From Sphingobacterium thalpophilum (GTDB lineage Bacteria; Bacteroidota; Bacteroidia; Chitinophagales; Chitinophagaceae): 44,718 nucleotides of DNA. The notes under the pieces are model-generated. The model worked only from the letters and a program-made list of their open reading frames with translations, was not told the DNA's origin and searched no databases. A program made the position numbers and the translations under genes. Shown here piece after piece: positions 1 through 7,918 of the stretch (its first letter is position 1; the number at the start of each line of letters is the position of its first letter). The stretch lies in assembly GCA_943325035.2 (NCBI GenBank), contig CALPNW020000003.1, positions 1 through 44,718 on the forward strand, read 5' to 3'.

Positions 1-366
1 TATAACAAACTAATAATGGCAGGTGAATCAGTAACACTTAATAATATTTTATTTGAGCAGGGGAAGGCAGATCTAAAAAATGATGCAAGAACTGAACTGG
101 AAAAACTGGTTAAATTTTTAATAGTTAATCCGGACGCTGAGATCGAATTGTCTGGTCATACTTCTTCCGAAGTAGAAAGGGAGTATAACCGATCGCTTTC
201 CTATAAGCGGGTAAAATCCTGCAAAGACTACATCGTTGCAAAAGGGATTGCAGAAGACCGAATCATTGCAATTGGTTTTGGGCCAGACCGGCCAATGTTG
301 CCCAACACCACTGAAGAAAACAGGATAAAAAACCGGAGAGTAGAAATGAGACTTAAAAAATTATAA
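1..366 (+). CDS. OmpA C-terminal domain protein (5' end outside window)
   Basis: This is the last ~120 codons of an OmpA/Pal-like protein, the periplasmic domain that holds outer-membrane proteins to peptidoglycan. The frame is open to the first base of the window and the visible ATG at 16 sits just before the domain core, so I read it as the tail of a longer protein. The pattern ILFEQGKADLKNDARTELEKL begins the domain at about residues 11-31 from that ATG. The GHT...YNRSLSYKRVKS segment (about residues 47-68) and the closing NRRVEMRLKK are typical. The Asp that usually follows GHT and contacts diaminopimelate is Ser here, while the downstream Arg is kept, so peptidoglycan binding may be altered. 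No gene follows on this strand before the convergent Cache locus. Confidence 0.85.
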   Translation, partial: YNKLIMAGESVTLNNILFEQGKADLKNDARTELEKLVKFLIVNPDAEIELSGHTSSEVEREYNRSLSYKRVKSCKDYIVAKGIAEDRIIAIGFGPDRPMLPNTTEENRIKNRRVEMRLKKL

Positions 367-425
367 TACAGCAACAGAAAATAAAAAATGGGAAGCTGTT
401 GGTCATGTTTAAGAAGACCTACCTG

Positions 426-2087
426 TTACAGGTACAAGCCTGATCCTACAATATAGGTATCCTCACCTGATTGTACTTTGCGTACATAGGTTTGCTTGAG
501 TGCTGGTTCATTGTCTCCCGGCTTGTACCAGTTGCATTTTAACCAGGCACTTCCTTGTTTAATGGCCAGATCAATTTCCTCTTGTATAACAGCCTTTCCA
601 CTCAGATCTTTCAGGTCCCGCAGATTTTTTCCTTCCAGACTGGGTTGGGCAGGGTTCACCAGTTCAACACCCTTAGGATTGTTCACAAAAATATAAGTGT
701 CCATGAAAACAAACGGACCTGTTTTGTTACGCAGCTTGCTGAACGCTGCAGTGCCCTCTTTCTCTATTAAGCTTGCTGCACGATTCACTATTTCCTCAAT
801 GAATGTTTTATTCATTTCCATACTATAAACCCCGCAACCAATGATGTATTGTTTGCCGGAAGGGAAAGTCACGCGCTTTACAAAACTAGATTTCCACCTG
901 GGAAAAATATCACCCGGTATAGGATACATATAATGTATCCATCCTTCACCCGCAGTGCTTCTGCCTGCTTCAATGATCATCTTTCCGATTGGCCTGCCCA
1001 GAATATCTTTACTTTCGCTCAGGTCGGCATTTTCTTTTTCGGGTTCCGGTCCGTTAAAGGCCCTGACCCCATCCATGGTCCATACAAAAAAATAGGTACT
1101 GTTGCTATACCATTTACTACCTTTTTTATTGAATTCCGGATATGCTTTTTCTCCCTTTTTTTCAAAAATAGTAGCCGCCTCTTTTACAAGTGCTATCAAT
1201 TCTGCAGCACTCATTTTGGGGGTTGTATCCTTTTTTGTGGGAGCATCTGCAAGGTATACGCCACATCCCACTAATACCCATTGGTTGTTAATTTTTGCTT
1301 TGCTTACAAAGGCAGATTTTCGGGTAGAAACGCATTCTCCGGGTTTTGGCCACATGTAATTCACCCAACCGCTCCCAACAGTTACAACAGTATTGAGCAT
1401 CTCACGGATCGGCATCTTTCCAGCGGTATCTTTTACATCCAGAATATTTCTTCCTTCGAGATTAGGGAATGCCGGGTTGACCCATTCAACACCTTCCGGA
1501 TCAACTACAAAAATATAAGTATCCTTTGCAATGAATGGCCCTTTCGGGTCGTGGAAAAGCGGAAAGACCGCCTTACCGTTTTTCTCAATCAGACCAATGG
1601 CATCTTTTACCGCATCAACAACAAACTCTTTCTCCATCCGGTCATTGTAAATTCCACTACCTACAATAAATTCTTTTCCGGAGGGCAATTTTACCAACAT
1701 AACAAAACTACTCTTCCAGCGTGGAAGAAGTGCTCCCGGTTCGGGCCACTGGTAATGGTACCAGCCCTCCGTTTTATCCGTTAATGTGGTGGCTGCACCA
1801 ATTAATCCCTTGACTATAGGTTTTCCGTTTATATCCTTTAATCCAATCTGATTTTTCCCTTCAAGCGCAGGATCCGGATGCACCAGCATATTGCCCTTTG
1901 GATCCAGCACAAAAATATAGGCCTCTCCCTTTTGCCAGCGGCTACCGGGTTTGCGAAAATCTTTAAATGCTGCTTCTCCATTCCTGGAGATCAATTCTGC
2001 TGCATCCTTCACAAGCTGAACAAGGTCTTGGGTTTCTTTATATTGGTACCCTAGTGCAGGTTTTTTATTTGATGCTGCCTTTTTCAT
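426..2087 (-). CDS. Four-repeat Cache domain protein without its own signal peptide
   Basis: The 553-residue product is four tandem Cache-type sensor modules of ~125 residues (about 21-150, 155-285, 292-425 and 430-553). Cache domains normally bind small ligands outside the cytoplasm. Each module repeats an LVK-AA-LI helix, a TYIFV-D-G strand, an LEGKN or GRN turn, GW-HY-WPKPG, and a closing VGSGIY. Modules 1 and 3 resemble each other (both carry PRWKSSFV), as do 2 and 4 (GPF...DTYIFV...EGVE or KGVE...VNPA), so a two-module unit was duplicated. No transmembrane helix, kinase or chemoreceptor domain is present, so it would be a stand-alone binding protein. The start has no leader, while the 69-codon ORF just upstream has one and is in a different frame. 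An in-frame TAA lies five codons before the ATG. The gene may therefore be the body of a broken exported protein. Confidence 0.8.
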   Translation of the reverse strand: MKKAASNKKPALGYQYKETQDLVQLVKDAAELISRNGEAAFKDFRKPGSRWQKGEAYIFVLDPKGNMLVHPDPALEGKNQIGLKDINGKPIVKGLIGAATTLTDKTEGWYHYQWPEPGALLPRWKSSFVMLVKLPSGKEFIVGSGIYNDRMEKEFVVDAVKDAIGLIEKNGKAVFPLFHDPKGPFIAKDTYIFVVDPEGVEWVNPAFPNLEGRNILDVKDTAGKMPIREMLNTVVTVGSGWVNYMWPKPGECVSTRKSAFVSKAKINNQWVLVGCGVYLADAPTKKDTTPKMSAAELIALVKEAATIFEKKGEKAYPEFNKKGSKWYSNSTYFFVWTMDGVRAFNGPEPEKENADLSESKDILGRPIGKMIIEAGRSTAGEGWIHYMYPIPGDIFPRWKSSFVKRVTFPSGKQYIIGCGVYSMEMNKTFIEEIVNRAASLIEKEGTAAFSKLRNKTGPFVFMDTYIFVNNPKGVELVNPAQPSLEGKNLRDLKDLSGKAVIQEEIDLAIKQGSAWLKCNWYKPGDNEPALKQTYVRKVQSGEDTYIVGSGLYL

Positions 2088-2110
2088 AAATATTTTTTTA
2101 GTTTAGTCTT

Positions 2111-2320
2111 TCACATAAAGTCCTGCCTCCAACGGCTACCGGAACTACTAAAATTGTTAAAGGCGGCTTCCCTTTTAGTGAGGATCAGCTCTGCGCCGGC
2201 CTTTACCAATTGAACAAGTTGCCCGCTATTGTCCAAACCGTCCGATTGCGCTTTTACCGATGCGAATAAACCAACTATAGCAACAATTATATAAATGATT
2301 TTTTTCAAGGGTGGTTTCAT
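2111..2320 (-). pseudogene. Signal peptide plus truncated Cache module (5' remnant)
   Basis: This 69-codon ORF encodes a clear Sec leader (about residues 1-24, basic start then a hydrophobic stretch ending at VKAQ) followed by ~40 residues matching the start of the Cache modules next door: QLVQLVKAGAELI and SSGSRWRQ compare with LVQLVKDAAELI and KPGSRWQK of the downstream gene. It stops exactly where the TYIFV strand should begin. The next gene starts 23 bases further on in another frame. The simplest reading is either an internal deletion that separated leader from body, or the stub of a deleted tandem paralogue. It could still make a short exported peptide, but this is not a complete domain. 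Confidence 0.65.
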
Positions 2321-2602
2321 ATAGTGATTATTAGGTTTTAAGCAGGCGAGGGGCCGCCGTTGCGAATCTAGAATGATAGCAATTCTTGAAGAATGACCCT
2401 GGTAGCTGCCCTGAATGATTGTGGTCAGCCCTTATTTATTATGCAATACATTGGTTTGTACTTTTTCTTTTTTTGTCACCGGATTGTCATTAACTTCATA
2501 TTAATTAATCCATGTTAGATGTCAATTATTGGGCAAGATAACAGAGGGTAGTAGGAGTGTAATATCATTCTAGTTAGCTTAATTATCCCCTTTAAAATAT
2601 CA
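2321..2602. promoter_or_regulatory. Divergent intergenic region with an 11-bp inverted repeat pair
   Basis: This non-coding 282-base gap separates the minus-strand Cache locus from the plus-strand FIST-kinase operon and must hold both promoters. CTAGAATGATA at 2368-2378 recurs as its exact reverse complement TATCATTCTAG at 2563-2573. One copy lies about 48 bases before the Cache leader ATG and the other about 30 before the FIST ATG, each in the same orientation relative to the gene it precedes. A 13-base palindrome, ATTCTTGAAGAAT, lies at 2382-2394. I see no convincing TAnnTTTG promoter element on either strand. Confidence 0.4.
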
Positions 2603-3742
2603 ATGAAATCATTACTTTACGGATATTCGGAGAAGAGATGGCAGATACTGTCTGCCAACAGGGCAAACATTGAAATTACTCCACAGCTGGTTCTATGTTT
2701 TGCAGCAAAAAGCATACTGGAAAATGAACCTATTTATGAAACCCTGAAAGCTGAATTCCCTGCAGCCCAGATTGCTTTTTGCAGTACAGCGGGTGAAATT
2801 GCCAATAATGCTGTCAGTGACAATAGCCTGAAAGTGGTTGCGCTGGAGTTTGAAAAAACGGGTTTGCAGTCGGCTGCTATTAATATCAGGGATTATGCAT
2901 CCAGCTACGAGGCCGGTTTGGCGCTGGTAAAAAAATTACCCATAGAAGACCTTTCTTACATGCTGGTTTTGTCGGATGGTCATGTGGTAAACGGAAGTGA
3001 GCTGGTGAAAGGATTAAATGAATCCGCTCCTGAAAATGTACTCGTAACAGGTGGATTGGCGGGCGATTCTGACAATTTCAACTCAACCCTGGTAGGTCTC
3101 AATCAAGCCCCATCCAAGGGGGAGATTATAGCTATTGGATTATATGGAAAAAATATCAAGGTATCTCATGGCACCCGGGGGGGATGGGATTCTTTTGGAA
3201 TTGAGAAGGTTGTTACAAAAGCTATAGGCAATAAACTATATGATCTGGATGATAAGAATGTGCTGGATATGTATAAAAAGTACCTGGGACCAGAGGCTAA
3301 CCATTTACCAGCATCTGCATTGTTATACCCGCTTTCTGTATTGATGCCGGGTAATACTGAGCCAATCGTAAGAACCATTCTGTCTATCAATGACGAGGAG
3401 AATAGTTTAATATTTGCAGGTGATATTCCGGAGAATTCCCGGATCAGGTTCATGAAAGCAAATCTCGATAAAATAATAACTGCTGCAGGTGATGCAGCTC
3501 AGGACAGTCTGCTGGATGAACATCATAAACCGGACTTTTCCTTATTGGTAAGCTGTGTAGGAAGAAAACTGATCCTCGGACCACGAACAGATGAAGAAAT
3601 AGAAGCAGTGCAGGAAGTGTTTGGAAATGAAACAACCCTTGCCGGTTTTTATTCTTATGGAGAAATTTCTCCTTTTGTCAAGAAAGGGGATAGTCAATTG
3701 CACAATCAAACTATGACGATCACTTCGTTTTATGAGTTATAA
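2603..3742 (+). CDS. FIST-domain sensor protein (NosP-like family)
   Basis: The protein has FIST_N (about residues 30-225) followed by FIST_C (about 230-370), the usual two-part intracellular ligand-sensing protein. Typical features are the CSTAGEI segment near residue 60, the LVTGGLAGD glycine motif near 150, and GFYSYGEISP near the C terminus. Its stop overlaps the start of the downstream histidine kinase by 11 bases, so the two are translationally coupled. FIST proteins beside hybrid or PAS kinases include NosP, a haem protein that senses nitric oxide and controls its partner kinase; whether this one binds haem cannot be told from sequence alone. It has no signal peptide and should act in the cytoplasm. 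Confidence 0.88.
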   Translation: MKSLLYGYSEKRWQILSANRANIEITPQLVLCFAAKSILENEPIYETLKAEFPAAQIAFCSTAGEIANNAVSDNSLKVVALEFEKTGLQSAAINIRDYASSYEAGLALVKKLPIEDLSYMLVLSDGHVVNGSELVKGLNESAPENVLVTGGLAGDSDNFNSTLVGLNQAPSKGEIIAIGLYGKNIKVSHGTRGGWDSFGIEKVVTKAIGNKLYDLDDKNVLDMYKKYLGPEANHLPASALLYPLSVLMPGNTEPIVRTILSINDEENSLIFAGDIPENSRIRFMKANLDKIITAAGDAAQDSLLDEHHKPDFSLLVSCVGRKLILGPRTDEEIEAVQEVFGNETTLAGFYSYGEISPFVKKGDSQLHNQTMTITSFYEL

Positions 3743-5564
3743 TAAATTGTTAAATCGACAAATCAATAAATTTCTTCCGGAAGCAGTTCAGCAGCAACCG
3801 GAGATTGCTGAATTTCTGAAAGCCATCAATGATTCCTACTGTGCTTTTGAAAGAGATAAAATACTTTCTGACCGGGCTTTTGATATTACAGAAGAGGAAT
3901 ACAAGTGTATAAACACTACTTTAAAAAAAGAAGTGGGGAAAAGGAACAGTTCTATCAATAGCCTCAAAGAAGCGATTAGTCTGATTAATGGAACGTCTTT
4001 GGAGTACGAGTCGGATGATCTGTTAGAGATCTCCAATTATATCAGGCATCAGGTAAATATTGCCGCAAAAGCCACCGAGCAGTTAAGAAAGCAAGAAGCC
4101 CTTTTATATACTACCCAGGAGATTGCTCATATCGGCACATGGGAGTTTGATATGGTTCAAAACAAAGTGGAGTGGACAGATGAGATCTTCAAGATCCGGG
4201 GGCTCGATAAAGAAACTACTATACCCAGTCATGAACTATTTATTGCTGGCATTCATAAAGATGACCGGGAATTTGTATTAAAAAATCTGGATGATATAAA
4301 TACCAGAAACATCAGTTTTAATATTCATTACAGAATTGTAAAACCCAATGGGGATATTCGTTTTATTAATGATATTAGCTACTCGGTTGCAGATGAGAAT
4401 GGACGTATAATTAAAGTAACCGGAACGTTTCAGGATGTTACCGAGCAAAAGAAAATAGAGCAGGTAATCCAAAGCCAAAAAAGGTTTACAGATGATATTC
4501 TGAACAATTTCCCTTCAGATATAGCTGTTTTTGATAAAGATCACCGGTATTTATTTGTCAACCCCAGAGCAATCAAGAATAAGGAACTGAGGGAATGGAT
4601 CATTGGGAAAACCGATTATGATTATTCGGATTTCAAGGGAATTGGCTATGAAATGGCGAATAAAAGGAGGGAGATTTTCAATCAAACAATTGCAAATAAA
4701 GGAGGGATAGAATTTATCGACGAACATCTGGTTGATGAAAAAATCTATTATACCCTCAGAAAATTTTATCCCTATTTTGAAGAGGGGGAATTGAAATTTG
4801 TAATTGGATACGGCATTGACATCACGAATCAGAAACAGGTAGAACTAAGACTCGAAGACGCATTGGACACCATGAAAAAAGTTAATGCCGAACTGGAGCA
4901 ATTTGCATTTGTGGCTTCACATGATCTGCAGGAACCACTGAGAATGGTGACCAATTTTCTCTCTTTGTTCGAAAAACGCTATACCGATGTAATAGATGAA
5001 AAGGGCAAACAGTATATTGGTTTTGCGGTAGACGGGGCAAAGCGGATGCGCCAGATCATACTGGATCTGCTGGTTTTTTCAAGAGCAGGGAAAGTAGAAA
5101 CAAAACTGGAAGAAATAAATTTAGATTTACTGATTCAGGAGGTTAGTAATATGCTCCTGAAATTTTTGGAGGAAAGTAAAGGCAATATCCACTGCAAAGG
5201 GCTACCCACAGTTAAATCTTACAGAACTCCCCTGATACAGATCTTCCAGAATCTGATCAGTAACAGTCTGAAATACCGGAAAGCAACTATTGTTCCTGAA
5301 ATCTGGATAGAAGCAATCAATCTGAATACTCACTGGCAATTTTCAATAAGAGATAATGGAATCGGGATAGACCCGCAGTATTTCGACAAAATATTTGTTA
5401 TTTTCCAGCGTTTGCATAATAAAGATGAATACTCAGGAACCGGGATTGGTCTTTCGGTTGTTAAAAAAATTATTGAAAGCATGGACGGCACTATCTGGGT
5501 TGAATCTGAAGAAGGCGCCGGCGCTACTTTCTATTTTACACTCTCCAAAAAATACATACTATGA
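3732..5564 (+). CDS. PAS-PAS sensor histidine kinase, partner of the FIST protein
   Basis: This soluble 610-residue kinase has an N-terminal helical segment (about 1-115) containing FLKAINDSYCAFERDKIL, a motif I associate with kinases and cyclases encoded next to FIST genes. Two PAS domains follow (about 125-250, ending TGTFQDVTEQ, and about 255-375, ending YGIDITNQK). Next come a HisKA dimerisation domain with phospho-acceptor H397 in ASHDLQEP, then a HATPase domain with N box QNLISNSLKYR, G1 box RDNGIGID and G2 box GTGIGL. No membrane segment is seen. It starts inside the FIST gene and its TGA overlaps the ATG of the broken response regulator (ATGA at 5561-5564). The operon once encoded sensor, kinase and receiver together; the receiver is no longer intact, so phosphate must go elsewhere. 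Confidence 0.92.
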   Translation: MSYNKLLNRQINKFLPEAVQQQPEIAEFLKAINDSYCAFERDKILSDRAFDITEEEYKCINTTLKKEVGKRNSSINSLKEAISLINGTSLEYESDDLLEISNYIRHQVNIAAKATEQLRKQEALLYTTQEIAHIGTWEFDMVQNKVEWTDEIFKIRGLDKETTIPSHELFIAGIHKDDREFVLKNLDDINTRNISFNIHYRIVKPNGDIRFINDISYSVADENGRIIKVTGTFQDVTEQKKIEQVIQSQKRFTDDILNNFPSDIAVFDKDHRYLFVNPRAIKNKELREWIIGKTDYDYSDFKGIGYEMANKRREIFNQTIANKGGIEFIDEHLVDEKIYYTLRKFYPYFEEGELKFVIGYGIDITNQKQVELRLEDALDTMKKVNAELEQFAFVASHDLQEPLRMVTNFLSLFEKRYTDVIDEKGKQYIGFAVDGAKRMRQIILDLLVFSRAGKVETKLEEINLDLLIQEVSNMLLKFLEESKGNIHCKGLPTVKSYRTPLIQIFQNLISNSLKYRKATIVPEIWIEAINLNTHWQFSIRDNGIGIDPQYFDKIFVIFQRLHNKDEYSGTGIGLSVVKKIIESMDGTIWVESEEGAGATFYFTLSKKYIL

Positions 5565-5811
5565 ATTCCAGACATATCCTTTTAGTTGAAGACAATGCGG
5601 GGATATCATATTAACTAAAGAAGTACTGGAAGAGTCCGGGAGCGTTAATAAAATCAGTATTGCCCGTGATGGGGTTGAAGCGATTGATTTTTTAAACAAA
5701 CGCAGCGCTCAAACCAATGAAAAGCTGCCGGACCTTGTTTTGCTGGATATCAACCTTCCCCAAAACACTGATACAACATCCTTTGAAGTGCAGGAACTGA
5801 TATTTGCCTAA
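5561..5811 (+). pseudogene. Response regulator receiver, frameshifted and truncated
   Basis: The ATG at 5561 overlaps the kinase stop and opens as MNSRHILLVEDNAG, a receiver N terminus with its acidic pair ED. It then runs into TAA at 5612-5614. One base is missing near 5600: in the next frame the protein continues DIILTKEVLEES and reaches ARDGVEAIDFL and LPDLVLLDINLP, which contains the phospho-acceptor Asp. After INLP the sequence no longer resembles a receiver and ends at 5809-5811, so the half with the conserved Thr/Ser and Lys is gone. The family is the Rcp1-like single-domain regulator that often follows PAS kinases. Two independent lesions (frameshift and 3' loss) argue for a true pseudogene over a single sequencing error. 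Confidence 0.85.
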
Positions 5812-5834
5812 CTTAGTTTTCTAAACGATTGTAT

Positions 5835-7211
5835 ATGGATGTGTTGGTTGAACAATTGAATGGCATGCGCCGGTTTTTTGAATCTGGTGTCACCAGGCCT
5901 TATTCCTTCAGAAAACAACAGTTACTGGCATTAAAAAAAGCAGTTGCTGATCAGGAAGCTGCTATTTACGCGGCCTTGTATTCCGACCTCCACAAAAGCA
6001 AAGAAGAGTGCTGGGTTACCGAAAACGGGTTTTTCATGGCAGAGCTGAAAGACACGCTTGCCAATCTGAAAAACTGGATGGAGCCAGAGGCTGTTCCTAC
6101 CAATATGCTTAACCTTCCATCGAGCAGTAAAGTGTTGCGCGAGCCATTGGGCGTTGTATTGATCATTGGTCCGTGGAATTATCCGTTTCAACTGTTGTTC
6201 ACCCCATTAATGGGCGCTTTGGCTGCAGGTAATTGTGTGGTTTTAAAACCAAGTGAATTTGCCCCTGCTACTGCTGCCATCATGCAAAAAATCATAGAAG
6301 CCGTATTTCCACCCGAACAGGTGTTATATGTTGCCGGGGATGGAGCAACGGTGATCCCTCAAATGATGAACCATTTTAATTTTGACCATGTGTTTTATAC
6401 AGGCAGCACCGCTGTAGGAAAAATCATTTATAAAATGGCAGCTGAAAAGCTGGTGCCGGTTACACTGGAGCTGGGTGGCAAAAGCCCTTGTGTGGTTGAA
6501 GCAGACGCCAATATAACGGTGGCCGCTAAACGGATTGCCATGCCCAAGTATTCCAATGCCGGACAAATGTGTGTGGCACCCGATTATGTGCTGGTTCACG
6601 AAAGCAAAAAAGAGGCCTTGATTGAAGCGTTGAAAAAAGCCATCCCTCAGTTTTATGGAACCGATCCTGCCCATACAGACGGGTATGGAAGAATTGTTAA
6701 TGAAAAGCAGTTTAACCGGATCGTTGGTTATTTATTAAACGGAACCATTGTTTACGGAGGAAAATATGACGCCGCTGATTTATTCATTGAGCCAACCATT
6801 ATGGTGGATATCAGCATCAATAGCCCGATCATGAAAGAAGAGATTTTCGGCCCAATACTTCCTGTAATCAGCTTCAAAACCATGGAGGAGGCCAAAGCAA
6901 TTATTTCGCTCAACCCCAATCCACTTGCATTTTATATTTTCACTGCTTCCTCAGAAAAGGAAGCAGCCTGGGTGGATGCCGTTCCTGCAGGCGGAACCTG
7001 TGTAAATACAGCCAGCCTGCACCTGACCAACCCGCATCTTCCTTTTGGTGGCAGAGGGTTTAGTGGAACAGGCGCTTATCATGGCAAGTATAGCTTTGAC
7101 ACATTTAGCCATAAAAAAGCGGTGATGAAAACACCTACCTGGTTCGACCCTTCCATGAAATATCCGCCGTTCACCGGAAAGCTGAAATTGCTGAAATGGC
7201 TGGTTGGCTAG
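5835..7211 (+). CDS. Aldehyde dehydrogenase, class 3-like
   Basis: This 458-residue NAD(P)-dependent aldehyde dehydrogenase oxidises aldehydes, often fatty ones, to acids. The Rossmann segment holds PLGVVLIIGPWNYPF and VVLKPSE, the general base is E212 in LELGGKSP, and the catalytic cysteine is C246 in NAGQMCVAPDY. The E-to-C spacing of 34 fits the class 3 family. GQTC is usual, so Thr-to-Met before the cysteine is a modest oddity. EEIFGPILPV and LPFGGRGFSG close the fold. I chose the ATG at 5835; an in-frame TTG lies two codons upstream. It begins 23 bases after the broken receiver and 27 bases before the peroxidase gene on the same strand, a plausible detoxification pair. There is no obvious C-terminal membrane anchor. 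Confidence 0.93.
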   Translation: MDVLVEQLNGMRRFFESGVTRPYSFRKQQLLALKKAVADQEAAIYAALYSDLHKSKEECWVTENGFFMAELKDTLANLKNWMEPEAVPTNMLNLPSSSKVLREPLGVVLIIGPWNYPFQLLFTPLMGALAAGNCVVLKPSEFAPATAAIMQKIIEAVFPPEQVLYVAGDGATVIPQMMNHFNFDHVFYTGSTAVGKIIYKMAAEKLVPVTLELGGKSPCVVEADANITVAAKRIAMPKYSNAGQMCVAPDYVLVHESKKEALIEALKKAIPQFYGTDPAHTDGYGRIVNEKQFNRIVGYLLNGTIVYGGKYDAADLFIEPTIMVDISINSPIMKEEIFGPILPVISFKTMEEAKAIISLNPNPLAFYIFTASSEKEAAWVDAVPAGGTCVNTASLHLTNPHLPFGGRGFSGTGAYHGKYSFDTFSHKKAVMKTPTWFDPSMKYPPFTGKLKLLKWLVG

Positions 7212-7238
7212 TAAACAGTTTACCTGATTATTTCGTTT

Positions 7239-7898
7239 ATGAAAAAAATAATATTAGTTGTTGCAGTGCTTGTTGTTGGAGCTTTGCTGATAAAAAAAAG
7301 AGACATGACCTGGCGCCAATCCCTGCTTAAATCCTTGTATCCCGTTATAATGCTTAAAGGAAAAATCTTTGGCAACAGCAGTGATATTAAACTGAACACT
7401 GCGGGTGCAGTTGCCACGCAATCATTTTATGCACTGCATGCACTGAAGAACAATGGAGACAGTCTGAATTTTGAAGAACTGAAGGGTAAAAAAGTGCTGA
7501 TTGTAAATACGGCCAGTGATTGTGGTTTTACCGGCCAGTACGATGAACTGGAACAGCTGCACCGGCAATATGGAGACAAGCTGGTGATACTGGGTTTCCC
7601 GGCAAATGATTTTAAAGACCAGGAAAAAAAATCAGATACAGCCATTGCGGAATTTTGCAAGATCAACTACGGAGTAACTTTTCAGCTGATGAAAAAAAGC
7701 AGTGTAGTGAAAGGAGCCGGACAAAATCCGGTTTTCAACTGGCTGAGTAATCCGCAGGCAAATGGCTGGTGCAATCACCAGCCTGTATGGAATTTCTGTA
7801 AATACATCATTGATGAGAACGGCGTTTTAAAAGCGTTCTATAATCAAATGGTTTCTCCGCTGGATGCTGCTGTTACAAAAGAGTTGGACGGCAATTAA
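7239..7898 (+). CDS. Glutathione peroxidase-like thiol peroxidase, membrane-anchored
   Basis: The 219-residue product has an N-terminal hydrophobic helix (about 3-17) that probably anchors it, then a linker and a thioredoxin-fold peroxidase domain from about residue 70. The catalytic tetrad is visible: peroxidatic C95 in NTASDCGFTGQY, Q128 in the DFKDQE segment, and W184-N185 in PVWNF. It uses Cys where animal enzymes use selenocysteine. GFPANDF replaces the common GFPCNQF, so the Cys often found there is absent. Such bacterial enzymes reduce hydroperoxides, usually with thioredoxin. It lies 27 bases after the aldehyde dehydrogenase, which may deal with the aldehyde products of lipid peroxidation; that link is inference. 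It converges with the dihydrouridine synthase gene. Confidence 0.9.
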   Translation: MKKIILVVAVLVVGALLIKKRDMTWRQSLLKSLYPVIMLKGKIFGNSSDIKLNTAGAVATQSFYALHALKNNGDSLNFEELKGKKVLIVNTASDCGFTGQYDELEQLHRQYGDKLVILGFPANDFKDQEKKSDTAIAEFCKINYGVTFQLMKKSSVVKGAGQNPVFNWLSNPQANGWCNHQPVWNFCKYIIDENGVLKAFYNQMVSPLDAAVTKELDGN

Positions 7899-7918
7899 AA
7901 TCAAATCCTATTTTAATT
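7893..7918. terminator. AT-only hairpin between convergent genes
   Basis: AATTAAAAT (7893-7901) and ATTTTAATT (7910-7918) form a perfect 9-bp stem that spans both stop codons of the converging peroxidase and dihydrouridine synthase genes. With no G-C pairs it would be weak, but it is the only candidate terminator in the 14-base gap. Confidence 0.3.

Noticed and set aside
849-1784. Plus-strand ORFs of 141 and 167 codons inside the Cache gene
   Set aside because: They are shadows of the minus-strand repeats with no family likeness and Ser/Phe-rich composition.
2382-2394. ATTCTTGAAGAAT palindrome as a regulator site
   Set aside because: Short, single and A/T-rich; not enough to claim a site of its own beyond noting it in the intergenic entry.
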